Shown: one piece after another, positions 52,068-60,435 of the stretch | How the letters are laid out: every line of letters begins with the position of its first letter | Numbering within the stretch: the first letter of the stretch is position 1 | NCBI RefSeq assembly: GCF_018141425.1 | Contig: NZ_CP058561.1 | Location: 5,518,001-5,582,000, forward strand | Length of the DNA: 64,000 nt | Direction: 5' to 3' | From: Vallitalea guaymasensis | GTDB lineage: Bacteria > Bacillota > Clostridia > Lachnospirales > Vallitaleaceae | The notes under the pieces: generated by a model | Databases searched by the model: none | What the model was told of the DNA's origin: nothing | What the model saw: the letters and a program-made list of their open reading frames with translations, nothing else | Translations under genes and position numbers: made by a program

Positions 52068-52772
52068 TTAATCTAACGTTAATCTTCTACCATTATGTTT
52101 TAACCAATGTTTTTCATCCCTATAATTAGGTAAAACACTTTTTACTAAGTTCCAAAAGTCTTTTGAATGATTAAGGTGTATCAAATGACTCATCTCATGA
52201 ACTACTATGTAATCAATAACAGAGAGTTTAGCCATTGATAATTTTAGATTGAAATTCAGGTTTTTCAATGAACTACAACTTCCCCATCTAGTTTTCTGTT
52301 TCTTGATTCTAATATTATTAGGTCTGACAATAAAATAATTTTGGTAATATTTTATTCTATCTTGAATAATTATTCTGGTTTGCTTTTTATAAAATTCTTC
52401 TAATAGATTCTTTATACTGTCTTTATCTTCAGTATTGGTAATTATTCTAAGTGAATTATTTATAATCTCTACGCTCATAACACTAGCTGTTTCATCTATT
52501 ATCAGCTCTAATGGATATTCTTTACCTAGAAATAAAAATAATTCACCATTTTTATAAGTCCTCTCTTGTATCTTATAATCATTGGATTCTTTCAATTTGT
52601 TAGAAATCCATTTACCCTTGCTCTCCACTAATTCCTTGAGCCTGTTACTATCCATACCTATTGGAGCTTTTACAATGATATTGTTTGAAGGTTCAATATG
52701 AATTGCAATCGTTTTACGCTTACTATATTTGATGGTATATTCAATCTTTCTAGAATTATAATAAAATTCCAT
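52068..52772 (-). CDS. YgjP-like zinc metallopeptidase (M48/SprT-related)
   Basis: 234 residues. The C-terminal part holds the zinc site IVVHEMSHLIHLNHSKDFW, with the third ligand region VLPNYRDEKHWLKHNG, and the RWGSCSS motif upstream (QKTRWGSCSSLKNL), the hallmark of the YgjP family. The N-terminus is a beta-rich domain (KRKTIAIHIEPSNNIIVKAP). Biological substrate is not known for the family. GGGAGGAG precedes the ATG, and it lies 13 bp after the prenyltransferase gene, so the two are co-transcribed. Confidence 0.87.
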   Translation of the reverse strand: MEFYYNSRKIEYTIKYSKRKTIAIHIEPSNNIIVKAPIGMDSNRLKELVESKGKWISNKLKESNDYKIQERTYKNGELFLFLGKEYPLELIIDETASVMSVEIINNSLRIITNTEDKDSIKNLLEEFYKKQTRIIIQDRIKYYQNYFIVRPNNIRIKKQKTRWGSCSSLKNLNFNLKLSMAKLSVIDYIVVHEMSHLIHLNHSKDFWNLVKSVLPNYRDEKHWLKHNGRRLTLD

Positions 52773-52785
52773 TGCTCCTCCCTTA

Positions 52786-53418
52786 TTAACCGCCTAATGT
52801 AACATCTGTTGTTTGATACCATCTAAGAGCTTCCTTAAAATGATCTTTCTTGAAATCAGGCCAATACTCATCAATGACATATATATCAGAATATACTGAT
52901 TGTACAGGTAAAAAACCACTTAAACGTCTTCTGCCTCCCCATCTGATGATTAGGTCTATTCTTGATATATCTGATGAAGCAATATTGTTAATACCATTAT
53001 TCAAATCCCATTTCCAGTCATAATTAACAAGGAAATTAATGTTCATAAGACCTTTACCGAATTTCACTCTTTTATTAGCATATTTCAATAGTTCTTTTGG
53101 AAATACATCTGATTTACTGTTACCCACTATTAATAGATTGGCATCTCTATTGGCTAGGTTATTAACAGCACTAACACATGCTTCTATGAATGCTGCTTTT
53201 TGATTAGATGGTCTTTTTGTATTATCCTGAGTAAAACCATAAAATGTTGCTTCCTTTACACCATACTCAAGCATTGTTTCATATAGCTGGAATCCCGGGT
53301 CTATGCCATAAAAATACCCGTCTTTTTTGTCCATATTATGACCTACAGCCCATCTTCTATTACCATCTGGTATAATCCCTATATGTTTTGGTATCCTCTT
53401 TAAAATATCTTTATTCAT
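52786..53418 (-). CDS. Divergent cis-prenyltransferase (undecaprenyl diphosphate synthase family)
   Basis: 210 residues, short for UppS (about 245-255). HIGIIPDGNRRWA matches the diphosphate-binding N-terminal signature with its Asp. The later motifs have drifted: FSTENWKRP is FTQDNTKRP, the RTGGE block is RWGGRRRLSGF, and the conserved Glu before the last Tyr is Asp (SDIYVIDEYWPDF). It may make a different chain length or act on another prenyl diphosphate. AAGGAGC precedes the ATG. No CdsA or DXR gene, the usual neighbours of uppS, lies nearby, so it is probably a paralogue. Confidence 0.82.
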   Translation of the reverse strand: MNKDILKRIPKHIGIIPDGNRRWAVGHNMDKKDGYFYGIDPGFQLYETMLEYGVKEATFYGFTQDNTKRPSNQKAAFIEACVSAVNNLANRDANLLIVGNSKSDVFPKELLKYANKRVKFGKGLMNINFLVNYDWKWDLNNGINNIASSDISRIDLIIRWGGRRRLSGFLPVQSVYSDIYVIDEYWPDFKKDHFKEALRWYQTTDVTLGG

Positions 53419-53537
53419 CGTTTAGCTCCTTATATTAATCTCTATTATAAAAATATTTACATTTAGCCTAATATCTATTCATAAACTCAGTTATTTATAA
53501 TTAAAGATTAAATAATCCATAGAAACTGAACTTAAGA

Positions 53538-54221
53538 TTATAATATGGTTGTTAATTCTCCCAAAGTATGTATTTCGTATTTTGGAATTATATTTGTTGT
53601 ATTTTCTATTTTATTCAAGTTGACCCAGCATGTATCAATTCCATGATTGATTCCTCCCTGGATGTCAGCAGTAAGAGAATCACCTATCATGATTACATTA
53701 TTCTTATCGTTATGACCAATCAAATTGAATGTATAGTCAAAAATGACTGGGTCTGGTTTATTAGCTCCTACTTCTTCTGAAACTATCATATTGTCTATGT
53801 AATCTTTTATATTAGATTTCTCTAGCCTTGATACTTGTACTTTTTTTATTCCATTTGTTAGTATTATTATCTTATAACCTTTATTTTTAAGATATTTACA
53901 TACTTCTTCAGCTTCGTCTATTAGAAAATTGCTTTCTCCTAATTTCAATAAATATTGGTCACTGAATTTATTGACATCATATTCAAGCTTATATTTTTTG
54001 AATAATCTACTGAATCTCTCGTATCTTAACTTTTCTTTAGTTATATTGCCTTTTTCTAATTCTAACCATAGATTCAAATTAATCTCTTTATAGCAATTAC
54101 TTATGCCTAAAATATCTCCTTCAAAAGAAAATAGTTTGAAAGACTCCCTTAATGCATATTTCTCAGCTTCTTCATAGTTAAACAGTGTTCCATCAGCATC
54201 AAGTATAACTAACTTATACAT
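53538..54221 (-). CDS. yjjG: HAD-superfamily nucleotidase, YjjG family
   Basis: 227 residues. HAD motif I is LVILDADGTLFNYEEAE at the N-terminus with two catalytic Asp; motif II is IIILTNGIKKVQ; motif III and IV lie around ANKPDPVIF and VIMIGDSLTADIQGGINHG. An alpha-helical cap (about residues 18-85) is inserted after motif I, as in the YjjG/YfnB 5'-nucleotidases that clean up non-canonical pyrimidine nucleotides. The ribosome binding site is AGAGGAA. Monocistronic. Confidence 0.85.
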   Translation of the reverse strand: MYKLVILDADGTLFNYEEAEKYALRESFKLFSFEGDILGISNCYKEINLNLWLELEKGNITKEKLRYERFSRLFKKYKLEYDVNKFSDQYLLKLGESNFLIDEAEEVCKYLKNKGYKIIILTNGIKKVQVSRLEKSNIKDYIDNMIVSEEVGANKPDPVIFDYTFNLIGHNDKNNVIMIGDSLTADIQGGINHGIDTCWVNLNKIENTTNIIPKYEIHTLGELTTIL

Positions 54222-54356
54222 AATAGTTCCTCTTTTCTAATTATTCAAAGCTAACAGTTACTATATTAGCATATCAAATATATAGATTATTATCAAGTAT
54301 AAGGGATATCAGAATCGTTTTTTAAATGGATATCGTTTGATTGCTTAATGAGAAAA

Positions 54357-54393
54357 ATCCAAGATTGAAAACAATTTGTTTTCTGTCTTGGAT
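54357..54393. terminator. Terminator between yjjG and the secreted cysteine-containing protein gene
   Basis: ATCCAAGA with GAAAAC pairs with GTTTTC and TCTTGGAT, a 37-base hairpin with a four-base loop; T runs follow on both strands. It terminates the minus-strand gene ending at 54448. Confidence 0.82.
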
Positions 54394-54447
54394 CTTTTTA
54401 AATTATATTAACTAAATGAGACTTACTTTTATATCAAGATGATTATT

Positions 54448-55131
54448 TTATTCATGTAAAGGAATTAAGTCTAATGGGGTATTTTCATCTGAACCTGTAA
54501 TACTATCTCTAGTTCCATCAGGTTCAGCTATTGTACCGTTTGTGTTAATTACATTTAATGTTGATCCATCTTTAAATCTTATTCTTGCTACTTTTACGAA
54601 ACAGCAGGCTTCTGTAGGTGTATAGCTCAAGCCTTTAACCTTAAGGTTTCCTGACAATATATATTCTTGTTCAGTCAAATCTTTGATTGCTCTTAACAAA
54701 GCTTGATCTTCTGGATTTTCTGCCCTTACTTCTTGATCTTTCACTTTTGCAAAGCAGTTATCAGAACCATCACCATATTTTGTCTCTAAGAGGCAACATA
54801 AAAGTTTTGCACCATTCCCGTTTTCCCTATATGATTCATCACTAATAATTTTATTATATTGTTCGTTAGTAAAGTAACTTTTATATTCTTGTATCAAGTC
54901 TATTATTTGATCTTGAGTTACTGTTCTAACTCTCATTTTAACGTTAATATCCGCTTCTGCTCCTATTGTTACTCTTACCCCAACCATACCAACATATCCA
55001 TAACCATTAGTAAAATTAAAGGCATCATACATACTTGAATCTTCAGAAGCAAAACTGGTCAATGTAAGCGAGAATACCATACCTATTACTAACATAATAC
55101 TAATCACTTTTTTATATTTTCTTAATTTCAT
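54448..55131 (-). CDS. Secreted protein of unknown function with vicinal cysteines
   Basis: 227 residues. Signal peptide (VISIMLVIGMVFSLTLTSFA). The mature part starts with a Gly/Tyr/Val-rich stretch (FTNGYGYVGMVGVRVTIGAEA), followed by a helical region (DQIIDLIQEYKSYFTNEQ). Two vicinal cysteine pairs, KLLCCLLETKYG and TEACCFVKVARI, and one more cysteine (DNCFAK) may form disulphides or bind metal. The end is Asp/Thr/Pro-rich. No family is recognised. A strong AGGAGGT precedes the ATG. Monocistronic. Confidence 0.72.
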   Translation of the reverse strand: MKLRKYKKVISIMLVIGMVFSLTLTSFASEDSSMYDAFNFTNGYGYVGMVGVRVTIGAEADINVKMRVRTVTQDQIIDLIQEYKSYFTNEQYNKIISDESYRENGNGAKLLCCLLETKYGDGSDNCFAKVKDQEVRAENPEDQALLRAIKDLTEQEYILSGNLKVKGLSYTPTEACCFVKVARIRFKDGSTLNVINTNGTIAEPDGTRDSITGSDENTPLDLIPLHE

Positions 55132-55454
55132 CTTTTAAACCTCCTAGTAATAAATTTTCATTATGTAATTTTTAATATTTGCTTCGATATTACTGCATTC
55201 ATCAATGTTAGTAAGCATCTATATATTATTCAATATATAATAGGTGTAATTATTTATATTATTTAATTTTTCTTTATTTTCTCCTCCTTATCCACAATAT
55301 ATTATTACATATTCTATTATACAACATATATATATATAATCAACTGAAATACGCAATATTTTAATATATTATATAATTCTGTAATATCTAATTTTTTAAT
55401 AATTATTATTGCAGATATAGTTGTTTTTAATAATCTTTTTTTGGCATAATAAAA
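55132..55454. other. AT-rich intergenic region upstream of the secreted protein gene
   Basis: About 320 bases, extremely AT-rich, with no gene. Apart from the ribosome binding site at the left and the xerD terminator at the right, nothing was seen. Confidence 0.5.
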
Positions 55455-55472
55455 GGCTGCCTTTTGGCAGCC
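55455..55472 (-). terminator. Terminator of the spoIIM-xerD transcript
   Basis: A perfect 7-bp GC-rich stem GGCTGCC-TTTT-GGCAGCC followed on the minus strand by TTTTATT, 36 bp after the xerD stop. Confidence 0.92.
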
Positions 55473-55508
55473 ATGTGTAATATCTATAATCATATATCAA
55501 TCATATAT

Positions 55509-56390
55509 CTAAGCTCTAGGATGAGCTTTTGAATACACTTCTTTTAATCTATTATTAGACATCTTAGCATATATCTGAGTAGTAGATATATCCGAGTGAC
55601 CTAACATTTCTTGTACTGAACGAAGATCCGCTCCGTTTTCAACAAGATGTGTAGCAAAAGAATGCCTAAGTATATGCGGTGTAATCTTTTTGTATATACC
55701 AGCTTTATTTGCATATGATTTAACTATCTTCCAAAATCCCTGTCTGCTCATTTTATGACCTAAGCAGCTAACGAATAAGATGTCCTCACCTGGATCTTTT
55801 ATCATTATCTCTCTTGCATGATCCAAATAATTGGAAAGAGCATCTTTGGATACTTGTCCCATTGGAATAATACGTTCTTTTTTCTTATCATTGCATTTAA
55901 TATAACCTAAGTTAATATTAATATCATCTTTTTTTAAGTTAATTAATTCAGATACACGTATACCCGTTGCATACAAAACTTCCAACATCGCCTTGTCTCG
56001 TATACCTTTGCAGTCATTATCACTTGGCTGACTTAATAAAATATCTACTTCTTCCATAGTTAATACTTCCGGTAATTTTTTTTCTATCTTTGGAGACAGC
56101 AAATTACTAGAAGGATCTTGTTTTATCATATCATTTTTATAAAGATATCTAAAATAGCTATGGATTGAAGCAACATTTCTAGATATTGTTGATGGCGCTC
56201 TACCCATCTTCTCTAAATTAATTAAATAAGAATTAAGATTAGTATTAGTTATTTTACCAATGGTCAAAGAATTGGATTCTAGGTAGTTAATCAAATTATT
56301 AACATCCCTTTCATAGGATGCTATAGTGTTTTGGGATGAACCCTTTTCAGTTTTTAAATAGTCTAAGAACTTAGATACTGTTTCTCTCAT
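55509..56390 (-). CDS. xerD: Tyrosine recombinase XerD
   Basis: 293 residues. It resolves chromosome dimers at dif with XerC. The N-terminal SAM-like domain (FLDYLKTEKGSSQNTIASYERDV) covers about 1-90. The catalytic domain holds the first Arg in YATGIRVSELINLK, Lys near GYIKCNDKKKER, His-x-x-Arg in TPHILRHSFATHLVENGADL, the next His in MLGHSDISTTQIY and the nucleophile Tyr in that last motif. The length matches XerD. AAAGGAAG precedes the ATG. It follows spoIIM by 71 bp; the xerD-spoIIM pairing is common in Bacillus and Clostridia (spoIIM-fur-xerD), here without fur. Confidence 0.93.
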   Translation of the reverse strand: MRETVSKFLDYLKTEKGSSQNTIASYERDVNNLINYLESNSLTIGKITNTNLNSYLINLEKMGRAPSTISRNVASIHSYFRYLYKNDMIKQDPSSNLLSPKIEKKLPEVLTMEEVDILLSQPSDNDCKGIRDKAMLEVLYATGIRVSELINLKKDDININLGYIKCNDKKKERIIPMGQVSKDALSNYLDHAREIMIKDPGEDILFVSCLGHKMSRQGFWKIVKSYANKAGIYKKITPHILRHSFATHLVENGADLRSVQEMLGHSDISTTQIYAKMSNNRLKEVYSKAHPRA

Positions 56391-56461
56391 TATTTTCTTC
56401 CTTTGCAGTACTTCATATACATTTGATTATAATATATTTTACTCCAAAAGTCGAATATTTT

Positions 56462-57085
56462 TTACAAATTTATGGCAGAAATGTACCATTTTACTAATTG
56501 AGGGTTTACGTAAGTTTCCATGATACCCCCTACAATGGTGAATATTATGCATATTACAAGGACAAAAAAATATTCTATAAACATTTGTTTATTTATATTA
56601 AAACCTCTTGTTCTACTTCTATGACTATACAAATTAGAACAGAAATTAGTACTTTTAACTATGAGATATATCATAACTGGAATATAAAATATGTATTGAG
56701 GCAATAAAAGTATTATGTACATCAAATAACCTTTGAATCCGTTAGTCATAAGTCCTATGGAAAATATAAAGCCAATACTGAAGCCAAAATATATGACTAT
56801 AATATAATTTATTATAATCTCAAAAAACGTAAATCCAAGTATCCAAATGCCAAGAATCAACTTGATCCTTTTCCATATGATAAATTTGAATAATTCAATA
56901 TTAAGATAATCACTAGATGGAAATTTAGTAATAAAATAGCCTGACAGCAACTTGTATTCTTCAATCCGATTACCATTTAGATTATTGGCAAACAATGACC
57001 CTACTGCAATAGCTATCAAAAATAGTATGAATTGTATTTTAAAAACGCTTATTTTCTTTCTATATCTTCCTAATACATTAGTCAC
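56462..57085 (-). CDS. spoIIM: Stage II sporulation protein M
   Basis: 207 residues, an integral membrane protein of the SpoIIDMP complex that thins septal peptidoglycan during engulfment. Five or so hydrophobic helices are visible (FILFLIAIAVGSLFA; IWILGFTFFEIIINYIIVIYFG; FSIGFIFSIGLM; GYLMYIILLLPQYIFYIPVM; FFVLVICIIFTIVGG). PQYIFYIP and the final GGIMETYVNP are family hallmarks. The start is a GTG at 57085 with AAGGAGAG six bases upstream. It confirms an endospore former. spoIID and spoIIP are not in the window. Confidence 0.92.
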   Translation of the reverse strand: MTNVLGRYRKKISVFKIQFILFLIAIAVGSLFANNLNGNRIEEYKLLSGYFITKFPSSDYLNIELFKFIIWKRIKLILGIWILGFTFFEIIINYIIVIYFGFSIGFIFSIGLMTNGFKGYLMYIILLLPQYIFYIPVMIYLIVKSTNFCSNLYSHRSRTRGFNINKQMFIEYFFVLVICIIFTIVGGIMETYVNPQLVKWYISAINL

Positions 57086-57245
57086 TCAAATCTCTCCTTA
57101 ATTTATATAACTTTATTGATATCTTCATTCTTATTTTTTATTGAATAATCATTCTGTATATAAACTAATATATGAGCAAAAAATTAATTATATGAGTGCT
57201 TGTACTTAGAAAATAAAATTTTAATAAAATCTATGAATATAGTAA

Positions 57246-57296
57246 AAAAGTCTTAGAATAATATAATTCCAATTATATTAACAATCTAAGACTTTT
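57246..57296 (-). terminator. Terminator of the proC-nudix transcript
   Basis: AAAAGTCTTAGA pairs with TCTAAGACTTTT and the inner part TATAATT-CC-AATTATA pairs too, a long hairpin ending with a T run on the minus strand, 19 bp after the nudix stop. Confidence 0.85.
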
Positions 57297-57314
57297 CAAA
57301 ATTATCTAATATTA

Positions 57315-57857
57315 TTATTTCATATCATTTAACTTGCATTTGTAAGCTAACAATCCTGATATGGTTTTACCATCTGTTATCTGACCTGAATAAATCATAT
57401 CAACCAATTCATCAAGCTTATATTTTTCAATAGTTACGTATTCATCATCATCAAGATTCTGTTGTGATTCTTGCAAATCTGTTGCTACATAGATACTTAT
57501 CATCTCATCTGTTATACCGATGCTTGAGTAAAACTTTAATAGATACTCGATGTTATCAGACTTATAACCTGTTTCTTCTTCCAACTCTCTCTTAGCACAT
57601 ATACTAGGGTCTTCGCCTTCTTCAACTCCACCAGCTGGAATTTCAAGTACATATTCATCTGCAGCGTTTCTATATTGTCTGACCATGATTACATTGCCAT
57701 CATTATCAACAGGTATTACTGCTGCTGCACCAGGGTGAGTAATAAGTTCCCAATTAACTTCTTTGTCATTAGGCATTTTTAGTTTATCTATTACTAATCT
57801 TACTCTTTTTCCGTTAAATACTTCTTTTCTATCTAATCGTTTGATTTTTTTATCCAT
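57315..57857 (-). CDS. nudF: Nudix hydrolase, ADP-ribose pyrophosphatase type
   Basis: About 180 residues. The Nudix box is complete: GGVEEGEDPSICAKRELEEETGY, with the catalytic Glu residues. VIPVDNDGNVIMVRQYRNAA and LEIPAGG upstream of the box are typical of ADP-ribose pyrophosphatases, which hydrolyse ADP-ribose to AMP and ribose-5-phosphate. Two start codons are close: ATG 57857 with GAGAG nine bases upstream is preferred to ATG 57866, which abuts it. It lies 28 bp after proC. Confidence 0.9.
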   Translation of the reverse strand: MDKKIKRLDRKEVFNGKRVRLVIDKLKMPNDKEVNWELITHPGAAAVIPVDNDGNVIMVRQYRNAADEYVLEIPAGGVEEGEDPSICAKRELEEETGYKSDNIEYLLKFYSSIGITDEMISIYVATDLQESQQNLDDDEYVTIEKYKLDELVDMIYSGQITDGKTISGLLAYKCKLNDMK

Positions 57858-57885
57858 TTGTTTCATCTCTCAATCTTTACTTAAT

Positions 57886-58680
57886 CTAAAATGACATGGT
57901 TTTATTATAGCATGACTTCATAGCCTCGATTACAGCACTTCTAAAACCATTTTTTTCAAGTTCTGATACGGCTTCTATAGTTGTTCCACCTGGTGAACAT
58001 ACGGCATCCTTTAATTCTCCAGGATGTTTACCTGTTTCTAAAACCATCTTAGCTGAACCAAGAACAGCCCCAGCTGCCAATTTGTATGATGTATCCCTAG
58101 GTAATCCAAATAAAACTCCTGCATCCGCCATAGCTTCAATAAACATATATACATATGCTGGTGAACTTCCTGACACTGCTACCACTGCATTCATTAGATG
58201 TTCTGGCAGTTCTACCATCTCACCAAAAGACTTGAAAATACTAGTTACCATGTCTTTCTCATCAGTAGCATAATCATCATCAGAAAAACTTACAGCACTC
58301 ATGCCTTGTCCTACCAAAGCTGGTGTATTAGGCATAGCTCTAACGATTTTTGTTTCATTACCAAGTTTATTTTTTAGATCATCAATCTTAATACCAGGTG
58401 CTATAGATATAATTATATGCTGATTAGTAATAACTTCTTTAATATCATCAAGTACTTGTGTATAATACTGTGGTTTAACAGCTAATACAATATACTTTGA
58501 TTTTTCCACACACTCACTATTACTATTCACATAATTAAATCCAATATCTGACTTAATTTCTTCTAATCTTTTTTTATTAACATCTGTATATAATAATTCT
58601 ACATCCTTAAGACTATCTACAATTCCTTTCATCATAGCATAGCCCATATTTCCTGTACCAATAAATCCTACTTTACCCAT
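57886..58680 (-). CDS. proC: Pyrroline-5-carboxylate reductase
   Basis: It reduces pyrroline-5-carboxylate to proline with NAD(P)H. The Rossmann motif GKVGFIGTGNMGYAMMKGI is at the N-terminus. Further blocks are VLAVKPQYYTQVLDDI, IVRAMPNTPALVGQGMSAVS and VSGSSPAYVYMFIEAMADAGV, and the C-terminal HPGELKDAVCSPGGTTIEAV is the ProC signature. About 264 residues. The ATG at 58680 is chosen because GAGG lies six bases upstream and it begins directly at the Rossmann strand; in-frame ATGs at 58686 and 58698 lie within or before that site. Confidence 0.94.
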   Translation of the reverse strand: MGKVGFIGTGNMGYAMMKGIVDSLKDVELLYTDVNKKRLEEIKSDIGFNYVNSNSECVEKSKYIVLAVKPQYYTQVLDDIKEVITNQHIIISIAPGIKIDDLKNKLGNETKIVRAMPNTPALVGQGMSAVSFSDDDYATDEKDMVTSIFKSFGEMVELPEHLMNAVVAVSGSSPAYVYMFIEAMADAGVLFGLPRDTSYKLAAGAVLGSAKMVLETGKHPGELKDAVCSPGGTTIEAVSELEKNGFRSAVIEAMKSCYNKTMSF

Positions 58681-58768
58681 ACCCATCCTCTTTTCCATAT
58701 ACTATTAATATTTAATTCTGCTATTTATAATTGAACTAGTACATTCATCTGTCTATTAGATAAGTGTA

Positions 58769-60199
58769 TTAAACACTTAACTCAGCAGTTTTTCCTAATA
58801 TATCTTTGTTTTGATCTAATATGGCTTTAACATAGTTAGCGATAAAATCTTCAACTTGCTCTGGAGCTCTTCCAATGAAATTTTCTGGTTGTAAGATTGA
58901 TAATATTTCCTCTTCACTCATTCCAAATGTTCCATCAGCTAAAATACGCTCTATCAGGTCATTTTTCTTACCTTCCATCTTAACCTGTTTACCAGCTTCC
59001 ATAGATAATACTCTTATCTTCTCATGTAATTCTTGTCTATCTCCACCACGTTTTACACCTTCCATGAGAATAGTTTCAGTAGCCATAAAAGGTAACTCAC
59101 TCATGATTCTTTGATGAATTACTTTATCATATACTACAAGACCATCAACTACATTCATGAATATCTCTAAAACTGCATCTGTAGCCAAGAATGCTTCTGG
59201 AACAGATAATCTTTTATTAGCACTATCATCAAGAGTTCTCTCAAACCATTGTGTTGAAGCTGTGATAGCTGGATTAAGTGCATTACATATGATATGTCTA
59301 GCTAAAGATGATATCCTTTCGCTTCTCATAGGATTTCTTTTGTAAGCCATAGCAGATGAGCCTATTTGACTTTTTTCAAATGGTTCTTCTATTTCCTTTA
59401 GATTCTGTAATAATCTGATATCATTACTGAATTTATATGCTGATTGTGCAATGGTACTTAATACATTCAACATTTGAGAATCAAGTTTTCTTGGATAAGT
59501 TTGTCCTGTTACAGGGAATGCATCATCATATCCTAATTTCGATGCAACTAGTTTGTCTAATTCTTTAACTTTTTCATGATTGCCTTCAAAAAGGTTCAGG
59601 AAACTTGCTTGAGTACCAGTAGTACCTTTTACCCCTCTGAGCTTAGCTTTATTCAACTGATGTTCAACATCTTCATAATCCATTAGCAAATCTTCCAACC
59701 ATAAGCATGCTCTTTTACCAACAGTAGTTAACTGAGCTGGTTGATAATGAGTAAATCCTAGTGTAGGCATATCTTTATATTCTATAGCGAATTTCGCTAA
59801 TTTATCTATAACGTTGACCAATTTATCTTTTATCAGTTTTAGTGCTTCTGTCATAATTATTATATCTGTATTATCTCCTACATAACAGCTAGTGGCTCCT
59901 AAATGAATTATAGGTTTAGCTGCCTGTGCTTGGCACCCATAGGCATAAACATGTGACATAACGTCATGACGAACGATTTTTTCTCTTTCTTTTGCTACAT
60001 CATAATTAATATCATCCTTAAACTTCTTTAATTCATTTATTTGCTCATCGCTAATATCAATACCTAACTCTTTTTCAGCTTCTGCAAGTGCTATCCATAA
60101 CTTTCTCCACGTTTTGAATTTCTTGTCTGGAGAAAAGAGATATAACATTTCTTTACTTGCATATCTAGCTCCTAATGGGGTTTCATAAACATTATACAA
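58769..60199 (-). CDS. purB: Adenylosuccinate lyase
   Basis: It releases fumarate from SAICAR and from adenylosuccinate in purine synthesis. The fumarase/aspartase signature is GSSAMAYKRNPMRSERI with the catalytic Ser loop. TSCYVGDNTD and PTLGFTHYQPAQLTTVGKR are the other two conserved regions, and the C-terminal domain ends in the purB-type helical region. The length of 476 aa fits the longer purB type. The start is a TTG at 60199 with AAAGGATG six bases upstream; it gives the expected MYNVYETPLGARYAS. Monocistronic, far from other pur genes. Confidence 0.94.
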   Translation of the reverse strand: MYNVYETPLGARYASKEMLYLFSPDKKFKTWRKLWIALAEAEKELGIDISDEQINELKKFKDDINYDVAKEREKIVRHDVMSHVYAYGCQAQAAKPIIHLGATSCYVGDNTDIIIMTEALKLIKDKLVNVIDKLAKFAIEYKDMPTLGFTHYQPAQLTTVGKRACLWLEDLLMDYEDVEHQLNKAKLRGVKGTTGTQASFLNLFEGNHEKVKELDKLVASKLGYDDAFPVTGQTYPRKLDSQMLNVLSTIAQSAYKFSNDIRLLQNLKEIEEPFEKSQIGSSAMAYKRNPMRSERISSLARHIICNALNPAITASTQWFERTLDDSANKRLSVPEAFLATDAVLEIFMNVVDGLVVYDKVIHQRIMSELPFMATETILMEGVKRGGDRQELHEKIRVLSMEAGKQVKMEGKKNDLIERILADGTFGMSEEEILSILQPENFIGRAPEQVEDFIANYVKAILDQNKDILGKTAELSV

Positions 60200-60384
60200 C
60201 TATATCATCCTTTCAGTATATTATTAATATAATTAATCCACTAAATAAATTAAATCTATATTTTACTTCTTAAAATGAATCTTGCATGTATTATTAAATA
60301 TTTTCCATAACCTATTATATCATAAAATAAAAACATAAGTTAGGCAAGTAAAAAGTTTGTTTTATCACAAAAAACAGCCAAAAC

Positions 60385-60418
60385 AAAAGAGCGGTTTCAA
60401 AATTGAAACTGCCCTTTT
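60385..60418 (-). terminator. Terminator of the aspartate aminotransferase gene
   Basis: AAAAGAGCGGTTTC pairs with GAAACTGCCCTTTT (two mismatches), followed on the minus strand by TTTTGTTTT, about 17 bp after the stop. Confidence 0.85.
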
Positions 60419-60435
60419 TATATAGAATCTTATCT

